Part shown: positions 36,642 through 45,119 of the stretch, in pieces
Layout: each line of letters opens with the position of its first letter
Position numbering within the stretch: the first letter of the stretch is position 1
Source: Bradyrhizobium sediminis
Lineage (GTDB): Bacteria > Pseudomonadota > Alphaproteobacteria > Rhizobiales > Xanthobacteraceae
Assembly (NCBI RefSeq): GCF_018736105.1
Contig: NZ_CP076135.1
Coordinates: forward strand, 2,106,001-2,170,000
DNA: 64,000 bases
Direction of reading: 5' to 3'
Position numbers and translations under genes: made by a program
The notes under the pieces: generated by a model
Seen by the model: only the letters and a program-made list of their open reading frames with translations
What the model was told of the DNA's origin: nothing
Databases searched by the model: none

Positions 36642-38620
36642 TCGCGGAAGCCGGACATTACGCGCTGGTGCTGGCGCTGGCGCTGGCGCTGATCCAGTCC
36701 ACCGTGCCGATGCTCGGCGCGCGGTGGCGCGATCCCGCCTTGATGAATGTCGCGCGCGCGACCGCGCTGGCGCAACTGGCATTCGTGGCGGCGTCGTTCG
36801 CGGCGCTGGTCGCGTTGTACATCGTTTCCGATTTTTCCGTCGCCAACGTCTTCGAGAATTCGCATTCGTCGAAACCGCTGCTCTACAAGATCACCGGCGT
36901 GTGGGGCAATCATGAAGGTTCGATGCTGTTGTGGGTGTCGATCCTGGCGCTGTTCGGCGGTCTGGTTGCCGCGTTCGGCAACAATCTGCCGCTGTCGCTG
37001 CGCGCCAACGTGCTGGGGGTGCAGGGGTGGGTCGCGAGCGCGTTCTATCTGTTCATCCTGATCACCTCGAACCCGTTCCTGCGCATCGTGAGCCCGCCGA
37101 TCGAGGGCCGCGACCTCAACCCGGTGCTGCAGGACATCGGCCTGGCGGTGCATCCGCCGATGCTCTACCTCGGCTATGTCGGTTTCTCTATTTCGTTTTC
37201 GTTCGCCGTCGCCGCCCTGATCGAAGGCCGGATCGACGCGGCATGGGCGCGCTGGGTGCGGCCGTGGACGCTGGTGGCCTGGATATTCCTCACCCTCGGC
37301 ATCGCGATGGGCTCGTACTGGGCCTATTACGAACTCGGCTGGGGCGGCTGGTGGTTCTGGGATCCGGTCGAGAATGCCTCGCTGATGCCGTGGCTTGCGG
37401 GCACCGCGCTGTTGCATTCCGCGGTGGTGATGGAAAAGCGCAACGCGCTCAAGGTCTGGACCATCCTGCTGTCGATTTTGACCTTCTCGCTGTCGCTGCT
37501 CGGCACCTTCCTGGTGCGCTCGGGCGTGCTGACGTCGGTGCATGCGTTCGCGACCGACCCGGCGCGCGGCGTCTTCATCCTGCTGATCCTCTGCCTGTTT
37601 ATCGGCGGCAGCCTTTCGCTCTATGCCTGGCGGGCGTCGGCGCTGAAGCAGGGCGGCTTGTTCGCGCCGATCTCGCGCGAGGGCGCGCTGGTGCTCAACA
37701 ACCTGTTCCTGACCAGCGCCTGCGCCACCGTGTTCATCGGAACGCTGTATCCGCTGGCGCTGGAAGTCCTGACCGGCGACAAGATTTCGGTCGGCGCGCC
37801 GTTCTTCAACCTGACCTTCGGGCCGCTGTTCCTGCCGCTGATGGTCGCAGTGCCGTTTGGGCCGCTGCTGGCCTGGAAGCGCGGCGATCTGCTGGGCGCG
37901 GCACAGCGCCTGACCGCCGCGGGGATCGCGGCGCTGATCGCGATCGCGGTGCTGTGGGCGTGGAGCCGTGGCGGCAGCGCTTTCGCGCCGCTCGCGATCG
38001 GGCTTGCGGTCTTCGTCATCGCGGGCGCGCTGAGCGAGCTTGCCGAGCGATCCGGCCTGTTCCGCGTGCCGCTTGGCATCGCGATGCGGCGCGCGCGCGG
38101 ATTGCCACGCGCCACCTGGGGGACGGCGTTCGCCCATGCCGGCGTCGGCGTCGCCCTGATCGGGATTGTCTGCGAAACCACGTGGAACAGCGAATATATC
38201 GGAACCATGAAGCCCGACGACGTCGCCAAGATCGCCGGCTACGAATTGAAACTCGACGGCGTGACGCAGCGGCAGGGGCCGAATTTTCGCGAAATGCTGG
38301 CGCAGTTCACGGTCCGTCTCGATGGCGAGCGATTGAGCGCCATGACCCCGTCGAAGCGCAGTTTCACCACCAGGGGATCTTCGACCACCGAGGCCGCGTT
38401 GCTGACGCGCGGCGCCAGCCAGCTCTATATCTCGCTTGGCGAGACCAACGCCGACGGCGCGATCGCGGTGCGGATCTATCACAAGCCGCTGGTCCTCTTT
38501 ATCTGGTGGGGTCCGGTGCTGATGGCGTTCGGCGGCCTGCTGTCGCTGTCGGACCGGCGCTTGCGGGTCGGCGCGCCGAAGCCGGCGAAGGCGCTGCGCG
38601 GATTGCAGGCGGCGGAATAG
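36638..38620 (+). CDS. ccmF: Cytochrome c heme lyase CcmF (CycK)
   Basis: A 660-residue polytopic membrane protein with about 14-15 helices, the heme-ligation core of system I. The tryptophan-rich WWD domain reads [20 protein letters not shown], and conserved periplasmic histidines appear in [12 protein letters not shown] and [17 protein letters not shown]. The C-terminal periplasmic segment and last helix ([20 protein letters not shown]) are complete. GTG start overlaps the ccmE stop (GTGA), so translation is coupled. Confidence 0.97.
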   Translation: MIAEAGHYALVLALALALIQSTVPMLGARWRDPALMNVARATALAQLAFVAASFAALVALYIVSDFSVANVFENSHSSKPLLYKITGVWGNHEGSMLLWVSILALFGGLVAAFGNNLPLSLRANVLGVQGWVASAFYLFILITSNPFLRIVSPPIEGRDLNPVLQDIGLAVHPPMLYLGYVGFSISFSFAVAALIEGRIDAAWARWVRPWTLVAWIFLTLGIAMGSYWAYYELGWGGWWFWDPVENASLMPWLAGTALLHSAVVMEKRNALKVWTILLSILTFSLSLLGTFLVRSGVLTSVHAFATDPARGVFILLILCLFIGGSLSLYAWRASALKQGGLFAPISREGALVLNNLFLTSACATVFIGTLYPLALEVLTGDKISVGAPFFNLTFGPLFLPLMVAVPFGPLLAWKRGDLLGAAQRLTAAGIAALIAIAVLWAWSRGGSAFAPLAIGLAVFVIAGALSELAERSGLFRVPLGIAMRRARGLPRATWGTAFAHAGVGVALIGIVCETTWNSEYIGTMKPDDVAKIAGYELKLDGVTQRQGPNFREMLAQFTVRLDGERLSAMTPSKRSFTTRGSSTTEAALLTRGASQLYISLGETNADGAIAVRIYHKPLVLFIWWGPVLMAFGGLLSLSDRRLRVGAPKPAKALRGLQAAE

Positions 38621-38628
38621 GCTCGTTC

Positions 38629-38724
38629 CTCATCCTGAGGAGCCGCGTAGCGGCGTCTCGAAGGATGAGATTGTTATGGCGCCATCCTTCGAGACGCATC
38701 CTTCGGATGCTCCTCAGGATGAGG
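38629..38724. repeat. Inverted intergenic repeat (CCTCATCCTGAGGAGC family), copy 2
   Basis: Two copies facing each other. CTCATCCTGAGGAGC to CTCGAAGGATGAG (38629-38669) is followed by CATCCTTCGAGACGC to CTCCTCAGGATGAGG (38683-38724). Together they can fold into one long hairpin between ccmF and ccmH. It contains an in-frame ATG (38676) that would add 20 artificial residues to CcmH. Confidence 0.85.
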
Positions 38725-38735
38725 GGAGAGGCCCG

Positions 38736-39236
38736 GTGCGGAAGCTGATTGCTGTTTCGATCATCGTGTTTACGGCGTTTGCCGCTTCGAGCGTGCGCGC
38801 CGTGCAGCCCGACGAGATCATGTCCGATCCGGCCAAGGAATTGCGGGCGCGGGATTTGTCGCGCGAACTGCGCTGCATGGTGTGCCAGAACCAGTCGATC
38901 GACGATTCCGATGCGCCGCTGGCGCGCGACTTGCGCCTCCTGGTGCGGGAGCGGATCGCCTCCGGCGACAGCGACAGCCAGGTGATCGATTTCCTGGTGG
39001 CGCGCTACGGCGAGTTCGTGCTGCTGAAACCCCGGCTCAAGCCCCACACCCTGTTGTTGTGGTTGTTGCCGCCCTTGGCGCTCGCCGCCGGCGGCTTTGC
39101 ATTGTGGGCCAACAGCCGGCGCCGTGCGAAATCCGCGCCGGCGGAAGACGACCCGCTGTTCAAGCTGACGGCGGACGAAGAGGCCCGGCTGTCGGCGCTG
39201 ATCCCGCGTGAAACGCCGCCGGAGAAATCGATCTAG
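38736..39236 (+). CDS. ccmH: Cytochrome c maturation protein CcmH (CycL)
   Basis: A 166-residue periplasmic thiol-oxidoreductase subunit that keeps apocytochrome CXXCH reduced. Signal peptide (VRKLIAVSIIVFTAFAASSVRA), then the active-site RCMVCQNQSI with Cys47 and Cys50, then one C-terminal membrane helix (LLLWLLPPLALAAGGFALW) and a short tail. I choose the GTG at 38736 behind GAGGGGAGAG, because it starts exactly at the signal peptide. The longer frame begins inside an intergenic repeat. Last gene of the ccm set. Confidence 0.93.
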   Translation: MRKLIAVSIIVFTAFAASSVRAVQPDEIMSDPAKELRARDLSRELRCMVCQNQSIDDSDAPLARDLRLLVRERIASGDSDSQVIDFLVARYGEFVLLKPRLKPHTLLLWLLPPLALAAGGFALWANSRRRAKSAPAEDDPLFKLTADEEARLSALIPRETPPEKSI

Positions 39237-39414
39237 CTCCGTATTGCCACGGGCCTTGCTGCGGACCTGTCGCTGGTAATGCGACCGATTTGCAGTCCGG
39301 CCGCGTTGGCGGACGGCTCAACGCCGGCCGCAGGATCGGGCCTTCATGTAATCTTGACCTTTCTCTGAAAATTTCGTCGCGCGTCCCCTCAAGTCCTCCC
39401 GGCCGAGCGCACCG

Positions 39415-40758
39415 ATGTTTGCCAACAGCAATTTGACCATCCGCTTCCTGATCGGAGCCGTCGTGGCGGCTCTCCTGCTGTTGCTGGCCATCGGCGGCGG
39501 CACGGGGTTTGTCGCCGTGCTCTACCTGAACAATCAGATCACCAGTCTGTCCGCCGAATTCGGCGCGCTGAGCGGTCCGGCCCGCGAGCATGCGTTGCAG
39601 ATCTATCAGCAGGCCCAGACCGCGTTTTCGTATTTCCTGATGGCTTGCGTGGCCATTGCGGTCGTCGCTTCCGCAGTCTGCCTGACCACCTATTTTGCGG
39701 TTCGCAACGGCATCATCGGGCCGCTGGCCGCCATCGTGCACGCGATGCGCCAGGTCGCCGACCAGAAATTCGAAACCCCGATCCCAGGCCTGGGCCGTGC
39801 CAACGAGATCGGCCTGCTTGCCGGCACCCTGGAGGTCTTCAAGACCACCGGCATCGAGCGGCAGCGGCTGACTGAGCACGAATTGCAGGAAGCGCAGCGT
39901 CAGGGCGAACGTTCGCGATATCTCGACAGGAAGATCCGGGACTTCAACGACCTCGTCGCCAATGTCGTCGGCAGCGTGGCTTCGTCGGCGGTGCGCTTGA
40001 AAAGCAATGCGGAAACCCTGTCGCAGGCCGCCAACGAAACCAGCACCAAGGCCAGTGCCGTTGCAAGCGCCGCGAGCCAGGCCAGCACCAGCGTGCAGAC
40101 GGTCGCCAGTTCGGCCGAGGAGATGACGACGTCGATCGGCACCATCAGCCGGCGCGTGACCGACGCCACGCAGCGTGCCGAGGGGGCGGCTGCCCAGGCG
40201 CGCAAGAGCGGCGACACCATTCACGCGCTGTCGGAAGCGGCCGAAAGGATCGGCGCCGTGGTGCAGCTGGTTCAGGCGATCGCCTCCCAGACCAACCTGC
40301 TGGCGCTCAACGCCACGATCGAAGCGGCGCGGGCGGGCGAGGCGGGCAAAGGCTTCGCGGTGGTCGCCTCGGAGGTGAAGAATCTCGCCCACCAGACCAG
40401 CCAGGCTACCGGTGAAATCTCCACCCATGTCGCGAGCATTCAGGGCATCACCGGTGAGACGCGCGAGGCGATGGCGGAGATCTCCAACATCATCGCGGAA
40501 ATCAGCGCGATCATGTCCGGCATCGAAGTCGACACCGCGCAACAGCGAACCGCGACGCTGGAAATTTCGAAGAGTGTCCAGGACGCTGCGCGGGGCACGC
40601 TGGACGTCTCCAATCATATCGCCCAGATCACCTCGACGTCGTCTGAAACCGGACGTCTGGCAAGCGATGCCAGAGACTCGGCTGTCGATCTGTCGCAGCA
40701 GGCCGAAACCCTGAAACGGGAAATCGACGGCTTCATCCTGAGCGTCAGGGCGACCTGA
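39415..40758 (+). CDS. Methyl-accepting chemotaxis protein
   Basis: A 447-residue chemoreceptor with two membrane helices (about residues 8-35 and 75-98) and only a 40-residue periplasmic loop, so it is unlikely to bind a periplasmic ligand with a standard sensor domain. A HAMP domain (about 98-150, [20 protein letters not shown]) precedes the signalling coiled coil. The kinase-contact hairpin tip lies in [30 protein letters not shown] (about 285-315), the highly conserved MCP signature. No che genes are adjacent. It stands between ccmH and degP, which in related genomes I recall as neighbours, and so may be an insertion. Confidence 0.95.
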   Translation: MFANSNLTIRFLIGAVVAALLLLLAIGGGTGFVAVLYLNNQITSLSAEFGALSGPAREHALQIYQQAQTAFSYFLMACVAIAVVASAVCLTTYFAVRNGIIGPLAAIVHAMRQVADQKFETPIPGLGRANEIGLLAGTLEVFKTTGIERQRLTEHELQEAQRQGERSRYLDRKIRDFNDLVANVVGSVASSAVRLKSNAETLSQAANETSTKASAVASAASQASTSVQTVASSAEEMTTSIGTISRRVTDATQRAEGAAAQARKSGDTIHALSEAAERIGAVVQLVQAIASQTNLLALNATIEAARAGEAGKGFAVVASEVKNLAHQTSQATGEISTHVASIQGITGETREAMAEISNIIAEISAIMSGIEVDTAQQRTATLEISKSVQDAARGTLDVSNHIAQITSTSSETGRLASDARDSAVDLSQQAETLKREIDGFILSVRAT

Positions 40759-40778
40759 CCCCAAGGCGACCTGACCCC
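40749..40778. repeat. Short direct repeat over the chemoreceptor stop codon
   Basis: GGCGACCTGACCCC occurs at 40749-40762 and again at 40765-40778, two bases apart. The first copy contains the TGA stop of the chemoreceptor gene. A small tandem duplication. Confidence 0.8.
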
Positions 40779-41016
40779 GGTCGAGCGGTCGGCCACCGGC
40801 GGAACCGGCGGCAGCATCCGGGAACAGCCCGGCGACGGCCGATTTCGCGCTGCGGCAAGCCCTTTTCCGCGTGCGATAATCCGCCGCATCGCCCCCCGGC
40901 ATCATTACAAAAGTTTAATTCCCCCGCCAGCGCGCGGTAAGGCGGAAACTCCCATCTTGAAGCCTGTAAGGTGCTCGCCCCCGGCACCGTCGAAACAGGC
41001 TCTGGAGATTTCCTAC

Positions 41017-42612
41017 ATGACCGAACGTCCCACCGATTTCTCGTCGCTCCCGTCCTTCCGGCAGCCCCGCCATCAGCTGTTTTCCGCCCGCAAATTTGCC
41101 CTGATGGCTTCGGTCGTGGCCGGCCTCGGCATTGCCGTCTACGGCTTCGGCCCGTCGCACGGCCCGGTCGATGTCTTCACCAGCACCGCCCATGCCCAGG
41201 TCAACAGCGACCTCAGCAGGGTGCAGAAGCCGGTCGGCTTTGCCGACATCGTCGAGCGCGTCAAACCGTCGGTCATTTCGGTGAAGATCAATATCAACGA
41301 GAAGGTCGCCAAGGACGACAGCGCCGGCAAGGATGACGAATCGCCGTTCCAGCCGGGCTCGCCGATGGAGCGCTTCTTCAAGCGCTTCGGCGGTCCCGAT
41401 GGCTTGCCTCCGGGCCTGCGCGGCGGACCCCGCGGCGGCCGTGGCCCGGTGACGGGTCAGGGTTCGGGCTTCTTCATCTCGGCCGACGGCTATGCCGTGA
41501 CCAATAATCACGTCGTCGACGGCGCCGACAAGGTCGAGGTCACGACCGACGACGGCAAGACCTACACCGCGAAGGTGATCGGAACCGATCCCCGCACCGA
41601 CGTCGCGCTGATCAAGGTCGCGGGCCGCACCGATTTCCCGTTCGCCAAGCTTTCCGACGGCAAGCCGCGGATCGGCGACTGGGTGCTCGCGGTCGGCAAT
41701 CCGTTCGGCCTCGGCGGCACCGTGACGGCCGGCATCGTTTCGGCCAGCGGCCGCGACATCGGCAACGGCCCCTATGACGATTTCATCCAGATCGACGCGC
41801 CCGTGAACAAGGGCAACTCCGGCGGCCCGGCCTTCAACACCGAAGGCGAAGTGATGGGCGTCAACACCGCGATCTATTCGCCGTCCGGCGGCAGCGTCGG
41901 CATCGCGTTCTCGATCCCGGCTTCGACCGTGAAGAGCGTAATCAACCAGCTGAAGGACAAGGGCTCGGTGAGCCGTGGCTGGATCGGCGTCCAGATCCAG
42001 CCGGTGACGGCTGACATCGCCGACAGCCTCGGCCTCAAAAAGGCCGAAGGCGCGCTGGTCGCGGAACCGCAGGCCAATGGTCCGGCGGCCAAGGCCGGCA
42101 TCGAATCCGGCGACGTGATCACGGCGGTCAATGGCGAACCGGTCAAGGATGCCCGCGAACTCGCCCGCACCATCGGCGGTCTGGCGCCCGGCAATGCGGT
42201 GAAGCTCAACGTGCTGCACAAGGGCCAGGAAAAGGTCATCAACCTGACGCTCGGCCAGCTGCCGAATACGATCGAAGCCAAGGCTGATACCGACAAGGGC
42301 GGCAAGGATGGCGCCACCCGCGGCACCGACGTGCCGAAGCTCGGCCTGACGCTCGCGCCCGCCAACAGCGTGGCCGGCGCCGGCAAGGATGGCGTCGTGG
42401 TGACCGAAGTCGACCCGAAGAGCCCGGCGGCGGAGCGTGGCTTCAAGGAAGGCGACGTGATTCTCGAAGTCGCCGGCAAGACCGTCACCAATGCCGCAGA
42501 CGTGCGCGAGGCGATCAACGCCGCGCGCAGCGACAACAAGAACAGCGTCCTGATGCGCATCAAGACCGGTGGATCGTCGCGCTTCGTCGCGGTGCCCCTG
42601 GCGAAAGGCTGA
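41017..42612 (+). CDS. degP: DegP/Do-type periplasmic serine endoprotease
   Basis: A 531-residue HtrA protease and chaperone. N-terminal membrane or signal segment (ALMASVVAGLGIAVYGFGPS) at about residues 28-50. The trypsin-like domain carries the triad His165 (TNNHVVDGADKV), Asp195 (DPRTDVALIKV) and Ser268 (KGNSGGPAFN). Two PDZ domains follow (about 300-390, RGWIGVQIQPVTADI; and 420-525, KLGLTLAPANSVAGAG). Basic/Gly-rich insert near 130 (PPGLRGGPRGGRGPV). ATG 41017 follows TCTGGAGA. An intrinsic terminator lies at 42849-42886. Downstream RR/HK pair probably independent. Confidence 0.95.
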   Translation: MTERPTDFSSLPSFRQPRHQLFSARKFALMASVVAGLGIAVYGFGPSHGPVDVFTSTAHAQVNSDLSRVQKPVGFADIVERVKPSVISVKININEKVAKDDSAGKDDESPFQPGSPMERFFKRFGGPDGLPPGLRGGPRGGRGPVTGQGSGFFISADGYAVTNNHVVDGADKVEVTTDDGKTYTAKVIGTDPRTDVALIKVAGRTDFPFAKLSDGKPRIGDWVLAVGNPFGLGGTVTAGIVSASGRDIGNGPYDDFIQIDAPVNKGNSGGPAFNTEGEVMGVNTAIYSPSGGSVGIAFSIPASTVKSVINQLKDKGSVSRGWIGVQIQPVTADIADSLGLKKAEGALVAEPQANGPAAKAGIESGDVITAVNGEPVKDARELARTIGGLAPGNAVKLNVLHKGQEKVINLTLGQLPNTIEAKADTDKGGKDGATRGTDVPKLGLTLAPANSVAGAGKDGVVVTEVDPKSPAAERGFKEGDVILEVAGKTVTNAADVREAINAARSDNKNSVLMRIKTGGSSRFVAVPLAKG

Positions 42613-42627
42613 GCATCGCGCGTTTGC

Positions 42628-42676
42628 GAGCATGATCCGGAAAAGTGGCAACCGGTTTTTCGAAAAGATCATGCTC
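42628..42676. repeat. ATCATGC-family repeat, copy 4 (best palindrome)
   Basis: GAGCATGATC and GATCATGCTC are perfect complements flanking a core with AAAAGTGG, AACCGGTT and TTCGAAAA. This is the cleanest copy in the window. A further GATCACGATCCGATC / GGATCATGATC pair follows at about 42691-42720. Confidence 0.88.
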
Positions 42677-42848
42677 AAACAAGGAGATGAGATCACGATC
42701 CGATCTTTTGGATCATGATCGAGGAGATGGAGGGTGTCGCCGGCATAGTCGCCCCCGCCGACGGCTCTTTCCGGGGGGCGGGCCACAAAGCCCGCTCCCT
42801 TCGAGTACCTTCCGGTGGAATACGCCCCCCTCCGTCGGAAGGGCCTAA

Positions 42849-42886
42849 GGGCGGTGAAGTCCCCCAGCTTCACCGCCCGCTTTTTT
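42849..42886 (+). terminator. Rho-independent terminator after degP
   Basis: A perfect 11-bp stem (GGGCGGTGAAG / CTTCACCGCCC), 8-base loop, then GC and six T. It lies 237 bases after the degP stop and 52 bases before the response-regulator start, so it separates the two transcripts. Between degP and the terminator are only repeats. Confidence 0.92.
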
Positions 42887-42937
42887 CACGGAATCGCGAG
42901 GCAACGGGTTGCCTTGCATGAGGATGCTGGCCGCGCC

Positions 42938-43663
42938 ATGGTGACAGAAAGCTCGACTTCCCTGACCGCTCCCGATCGCCACATGCGCCTTTTGATCATC
43001 GAAGACGACCGCGAATCCGCCGACTATCTGGTCAAGGCGTTTCGCGAAGTCGGCCACGTCGCCGATCTCGCCGGCGATGGCGAGGAAGGGCTGACGCTTG
43101 CCGAATCCGGCGATTACGACGTGCTGGTGGTCGACCGCATGCTGCCGAAGCGCGACGGCCTGTCGCTGATCGGGAGCCTGCGCGAAAAGGGCGACCGCAC
43201 GCCGGTGCTGATCCTCTCGGCGCTCGGGCAGGTCGACGACCGCATCAAGGGCCTGCGCGCCGGCGGCGACGATTATCTGCCGAAACCCTATGCCTTCGCC
43301 GAGCTGCTGGCGCGGGTCGAGGTGCTGTCGCGCCGCCATGGCGGCCCGGCCGAGGAGACCACCTACAAGGTCGGCGACCTCGAGCTCGACCGGCTTTCGC
43401 ATCGCGTTGCCCGCGGCAAGGACGAACTGACGCTGCAGCCGCGCGAGTTCCGGCTGCTGGAATACCTGATGAAGCATGCCGGGCAGGTGGTGACGCGGAC
43501 CATGCTCCTGGAAAACGTCTGGGACTATCATTTCGATCCGCAGACCAACGTCATCGACGTGCATATTTCGCGGCTGCGTTCCAAGATCGACAAGGGTTTT
43601 GACCGGCCGCTGCTTCATACGATCCGCGGCGCGGGATACATGATCCGTGACGGCATTCGGTAA
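42938..43663 (+). CDS. OmpR-family response regulator
   Basis: A 241-residue response regulator if it starts at the ATG at 42938 (GAGGAT upstream). The receiver domain itself begins MRLLIIEDD at 42983, an alternative start. Phospho-acceptor Asp is in VLVVDRMLPKRDG (residue 66), with LILSALGQ and LPKPYAF completing the pocket. A winged-helix domain follows (LTLQPREFRLLEYLMKHAGQ to IRGAGYMI). It overlaps the kinase start by 17 bases, so the pair is coupled. As I recall, the same pair lies between degP and glnE in other rhizobia. Signal unknown. Confidence 0.9.
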   Translation: MVTESSTSLTAPDRHMRLLIIEDDRESADYLVKAFREVGHVADLAGDGEEGLTLAESGDYDVLVVDRMLPKRDGLSLIGSLREKGDRTPVLILSALGQVDDRIKGLRAGGDDYLPKPYAFAELLARVEVLSRRHGGPAEETTYKVGDLELDRLSHRVARGKDELTLQPREFRLLEYLMKHAGQVVTRTMLLENVWDYHFDPQTNVIDVHISRLRSKIDKGFDRPLLHTIRGAGYMIRDGIR

Positions 43664-45119
43664 GCTGATCCGCACCACCGCGTTCCGGTTGACGCTGGTC
43701 TACCTGTTGCTGTTTGCGCTGTTTGCCGCGTCGCTGCTGGGCTATTTCGCCTGGAATACCCGCCGGCTGATCACCGAGCAGATCACCACCACCGTGAATG
43801 CGGAAATCGGCGAGATCAGCGACATCTATGCGCGGCGCGGGCTGCGCGGGCTGGTGTTCACGATCGAGAACCGGGCGCTGCGGCCCGGCGCCAATCTCTA
43901 CCTCGTGACCACGCCGGCGGGGGTGGCGGTCGCCGGCAATGTCGGCTCGCTGGCTCCGGGCGTGATGGCGAGCCTGGGCTGGTCGGAGACCGCCTACCGG
44001 CGGCTCGACGAGCAGAATACCCGTGACCATCGCGCGCTGGTGCGCGTCACCGAACTCTCCAGCGGTTTCCGGCTCCTGATCGGGCGCGATCTGGAGGAGC
44101 GGCGGCGGCTGTTCGGCATCGTCGCCAAGGCCGCACAATGGTCGCTGCTGGTCGTCATCGTGCTCGGCATCGGCGGCGGCATCTTCGTCGCGCGGCGGGT
44201 GCTGCGGCGCATCGACGCCATGACCGGCACCACCCGGCGCATCATGGCGGGCGATCTGAGCGGGCGGCTGCCGGTCGGGCGCAGCGGCGACGAACTCGAC
44301 CGGCTGGCGGAAAACCTCAACGCCATGCTGGAGCGGATCGAGGCCCTGATGACGGGGCTGAAGGAAGTTTCCGACAACATCGCCCACGACCTCAAGACGC
44401 CGCTGACGCGGCTGCGCAATCGCGCCGAGGAGGCGCTGGCGAAGTCGGGCAGCGAGGCCGAATACCGCAGCGCGCTGGAGCGAACCATCGAGGAATCCGA
44501 CGGCCTGATCCGGACCTTCAATGCGCTGTTGATGATCGCGCGCGCCGAATCCGGGCAGGCGCGCGGCAACATGGATGATTTCGACGCCGCCGACGTCGCC
44601 AGGGGCATTCAGGAACTCTATGAACCGCTGGCGGAAGACGACGGCATGACCCTGCGCGTCAAGACCTCGCCCGCGCTCGTTCACGGCAACCGCGAATTGA
44701 TCAGCCAAGCGCTGGCCAATCTGGTGGAGAACGCGATCAAATACGGCAAGCCGCTGTCCTCGATTCTGCCGCTGAGCGCCGGCGCGGGCGCCGCGGCCGC
44801 CGGCAGTGAGATCGTGATCGAGGCGCGGCGCGACGGCGCTTCCGTGCTGCTCAGTGTCACCGACCATGGGCCGGGGATACCGGAAGCCGACCGCAGCCAT
44901 GCGGTGGAACGCTTTGTCCGGCTCGAGGCCAGCCGCACCCAGCCCGGCTCCGGCCTCGGCCTCAGCCTGGCGTCGGCGGTGGCGACGCTGCATGGCGGCG
45001 AGCTCCGGCTCGGCGACGCCCATCCCGGACTGTCGGCGACACTGGCGATCCCGGCCAGGGCCGGCGTCGGTGACAGGCTTGCGGCTCAAACGCCGGATGT
45101 GCCACAGAAGGTGGCATGA
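43647..45119 (+). CDS. Sensor histidine kinase
   Basis: A 490-residue membrane kinase with helices near 12-35 and 165-185. Between them is a periplasmic domain of about 130 residues, then HAMP (DAMTGTTRRIMAGDLSGRLP) and phospho-acceptor His247 in NIAHDLKTPLTRLRNR. N box NLVENAIKY, G1 DHGPGIP and G2 GSGLGLSLA are intact. The ATP-binding domain has an Ala/Gly-rich insertion (LSAGAGAAAAGSE). GTG start overlaps the regulator gene. Its stop overlaps the glnE ATG (ATGA), so regulator, kinase and glnE are one transcriptional unit. Confidence 0.92.
   Translation: MTAFGKLIRTTAFRLTLVYLLLFALFAASLLGYFAWNTRRLITEQITTTVNAEIGEISDIYARRGLRGLVFTIENRALRPGANLYLVTTPAGVAVAGNVGSLAPGVMASLGWSETAYRRLDEQNTRDHRALVRVTELSSGFRLLIGRDLEERRRLFGIVAKAAQWSLLVVIVLGIGGGIFVARRVLRRIDAMTGTTRRIMAGDLSGRLPVGRSGDELDRLAENLNAMLERIEALMTGLKEVSDNIAHDLKTPLTRLRNRAEEALAKSGSEAEYRSALERTIEESDGLIRTFNALLMIARAESGQARGNMDDFDAADVARGIQELYEPLAEDDGMTLRVKTSPALVHGNRELISQALANLVENAIKYGKPLSSILPLSAGAGAAAAGSEIVIEARRDGASVLLSVTDHGPGIPEADRSHAVERFVRLEASRTQPGSGLGLSLASAVATLHGGELRLGDAHPGLSATLAIPARAGVGDRLAAQTPDVPQKVA

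Noticed and set aside
40915..42873. A 652-codon minus-strand frame opposite degP
   Set aside because: Same reasons; degP on the other strand has a full catalytic triad and PDZ domains.
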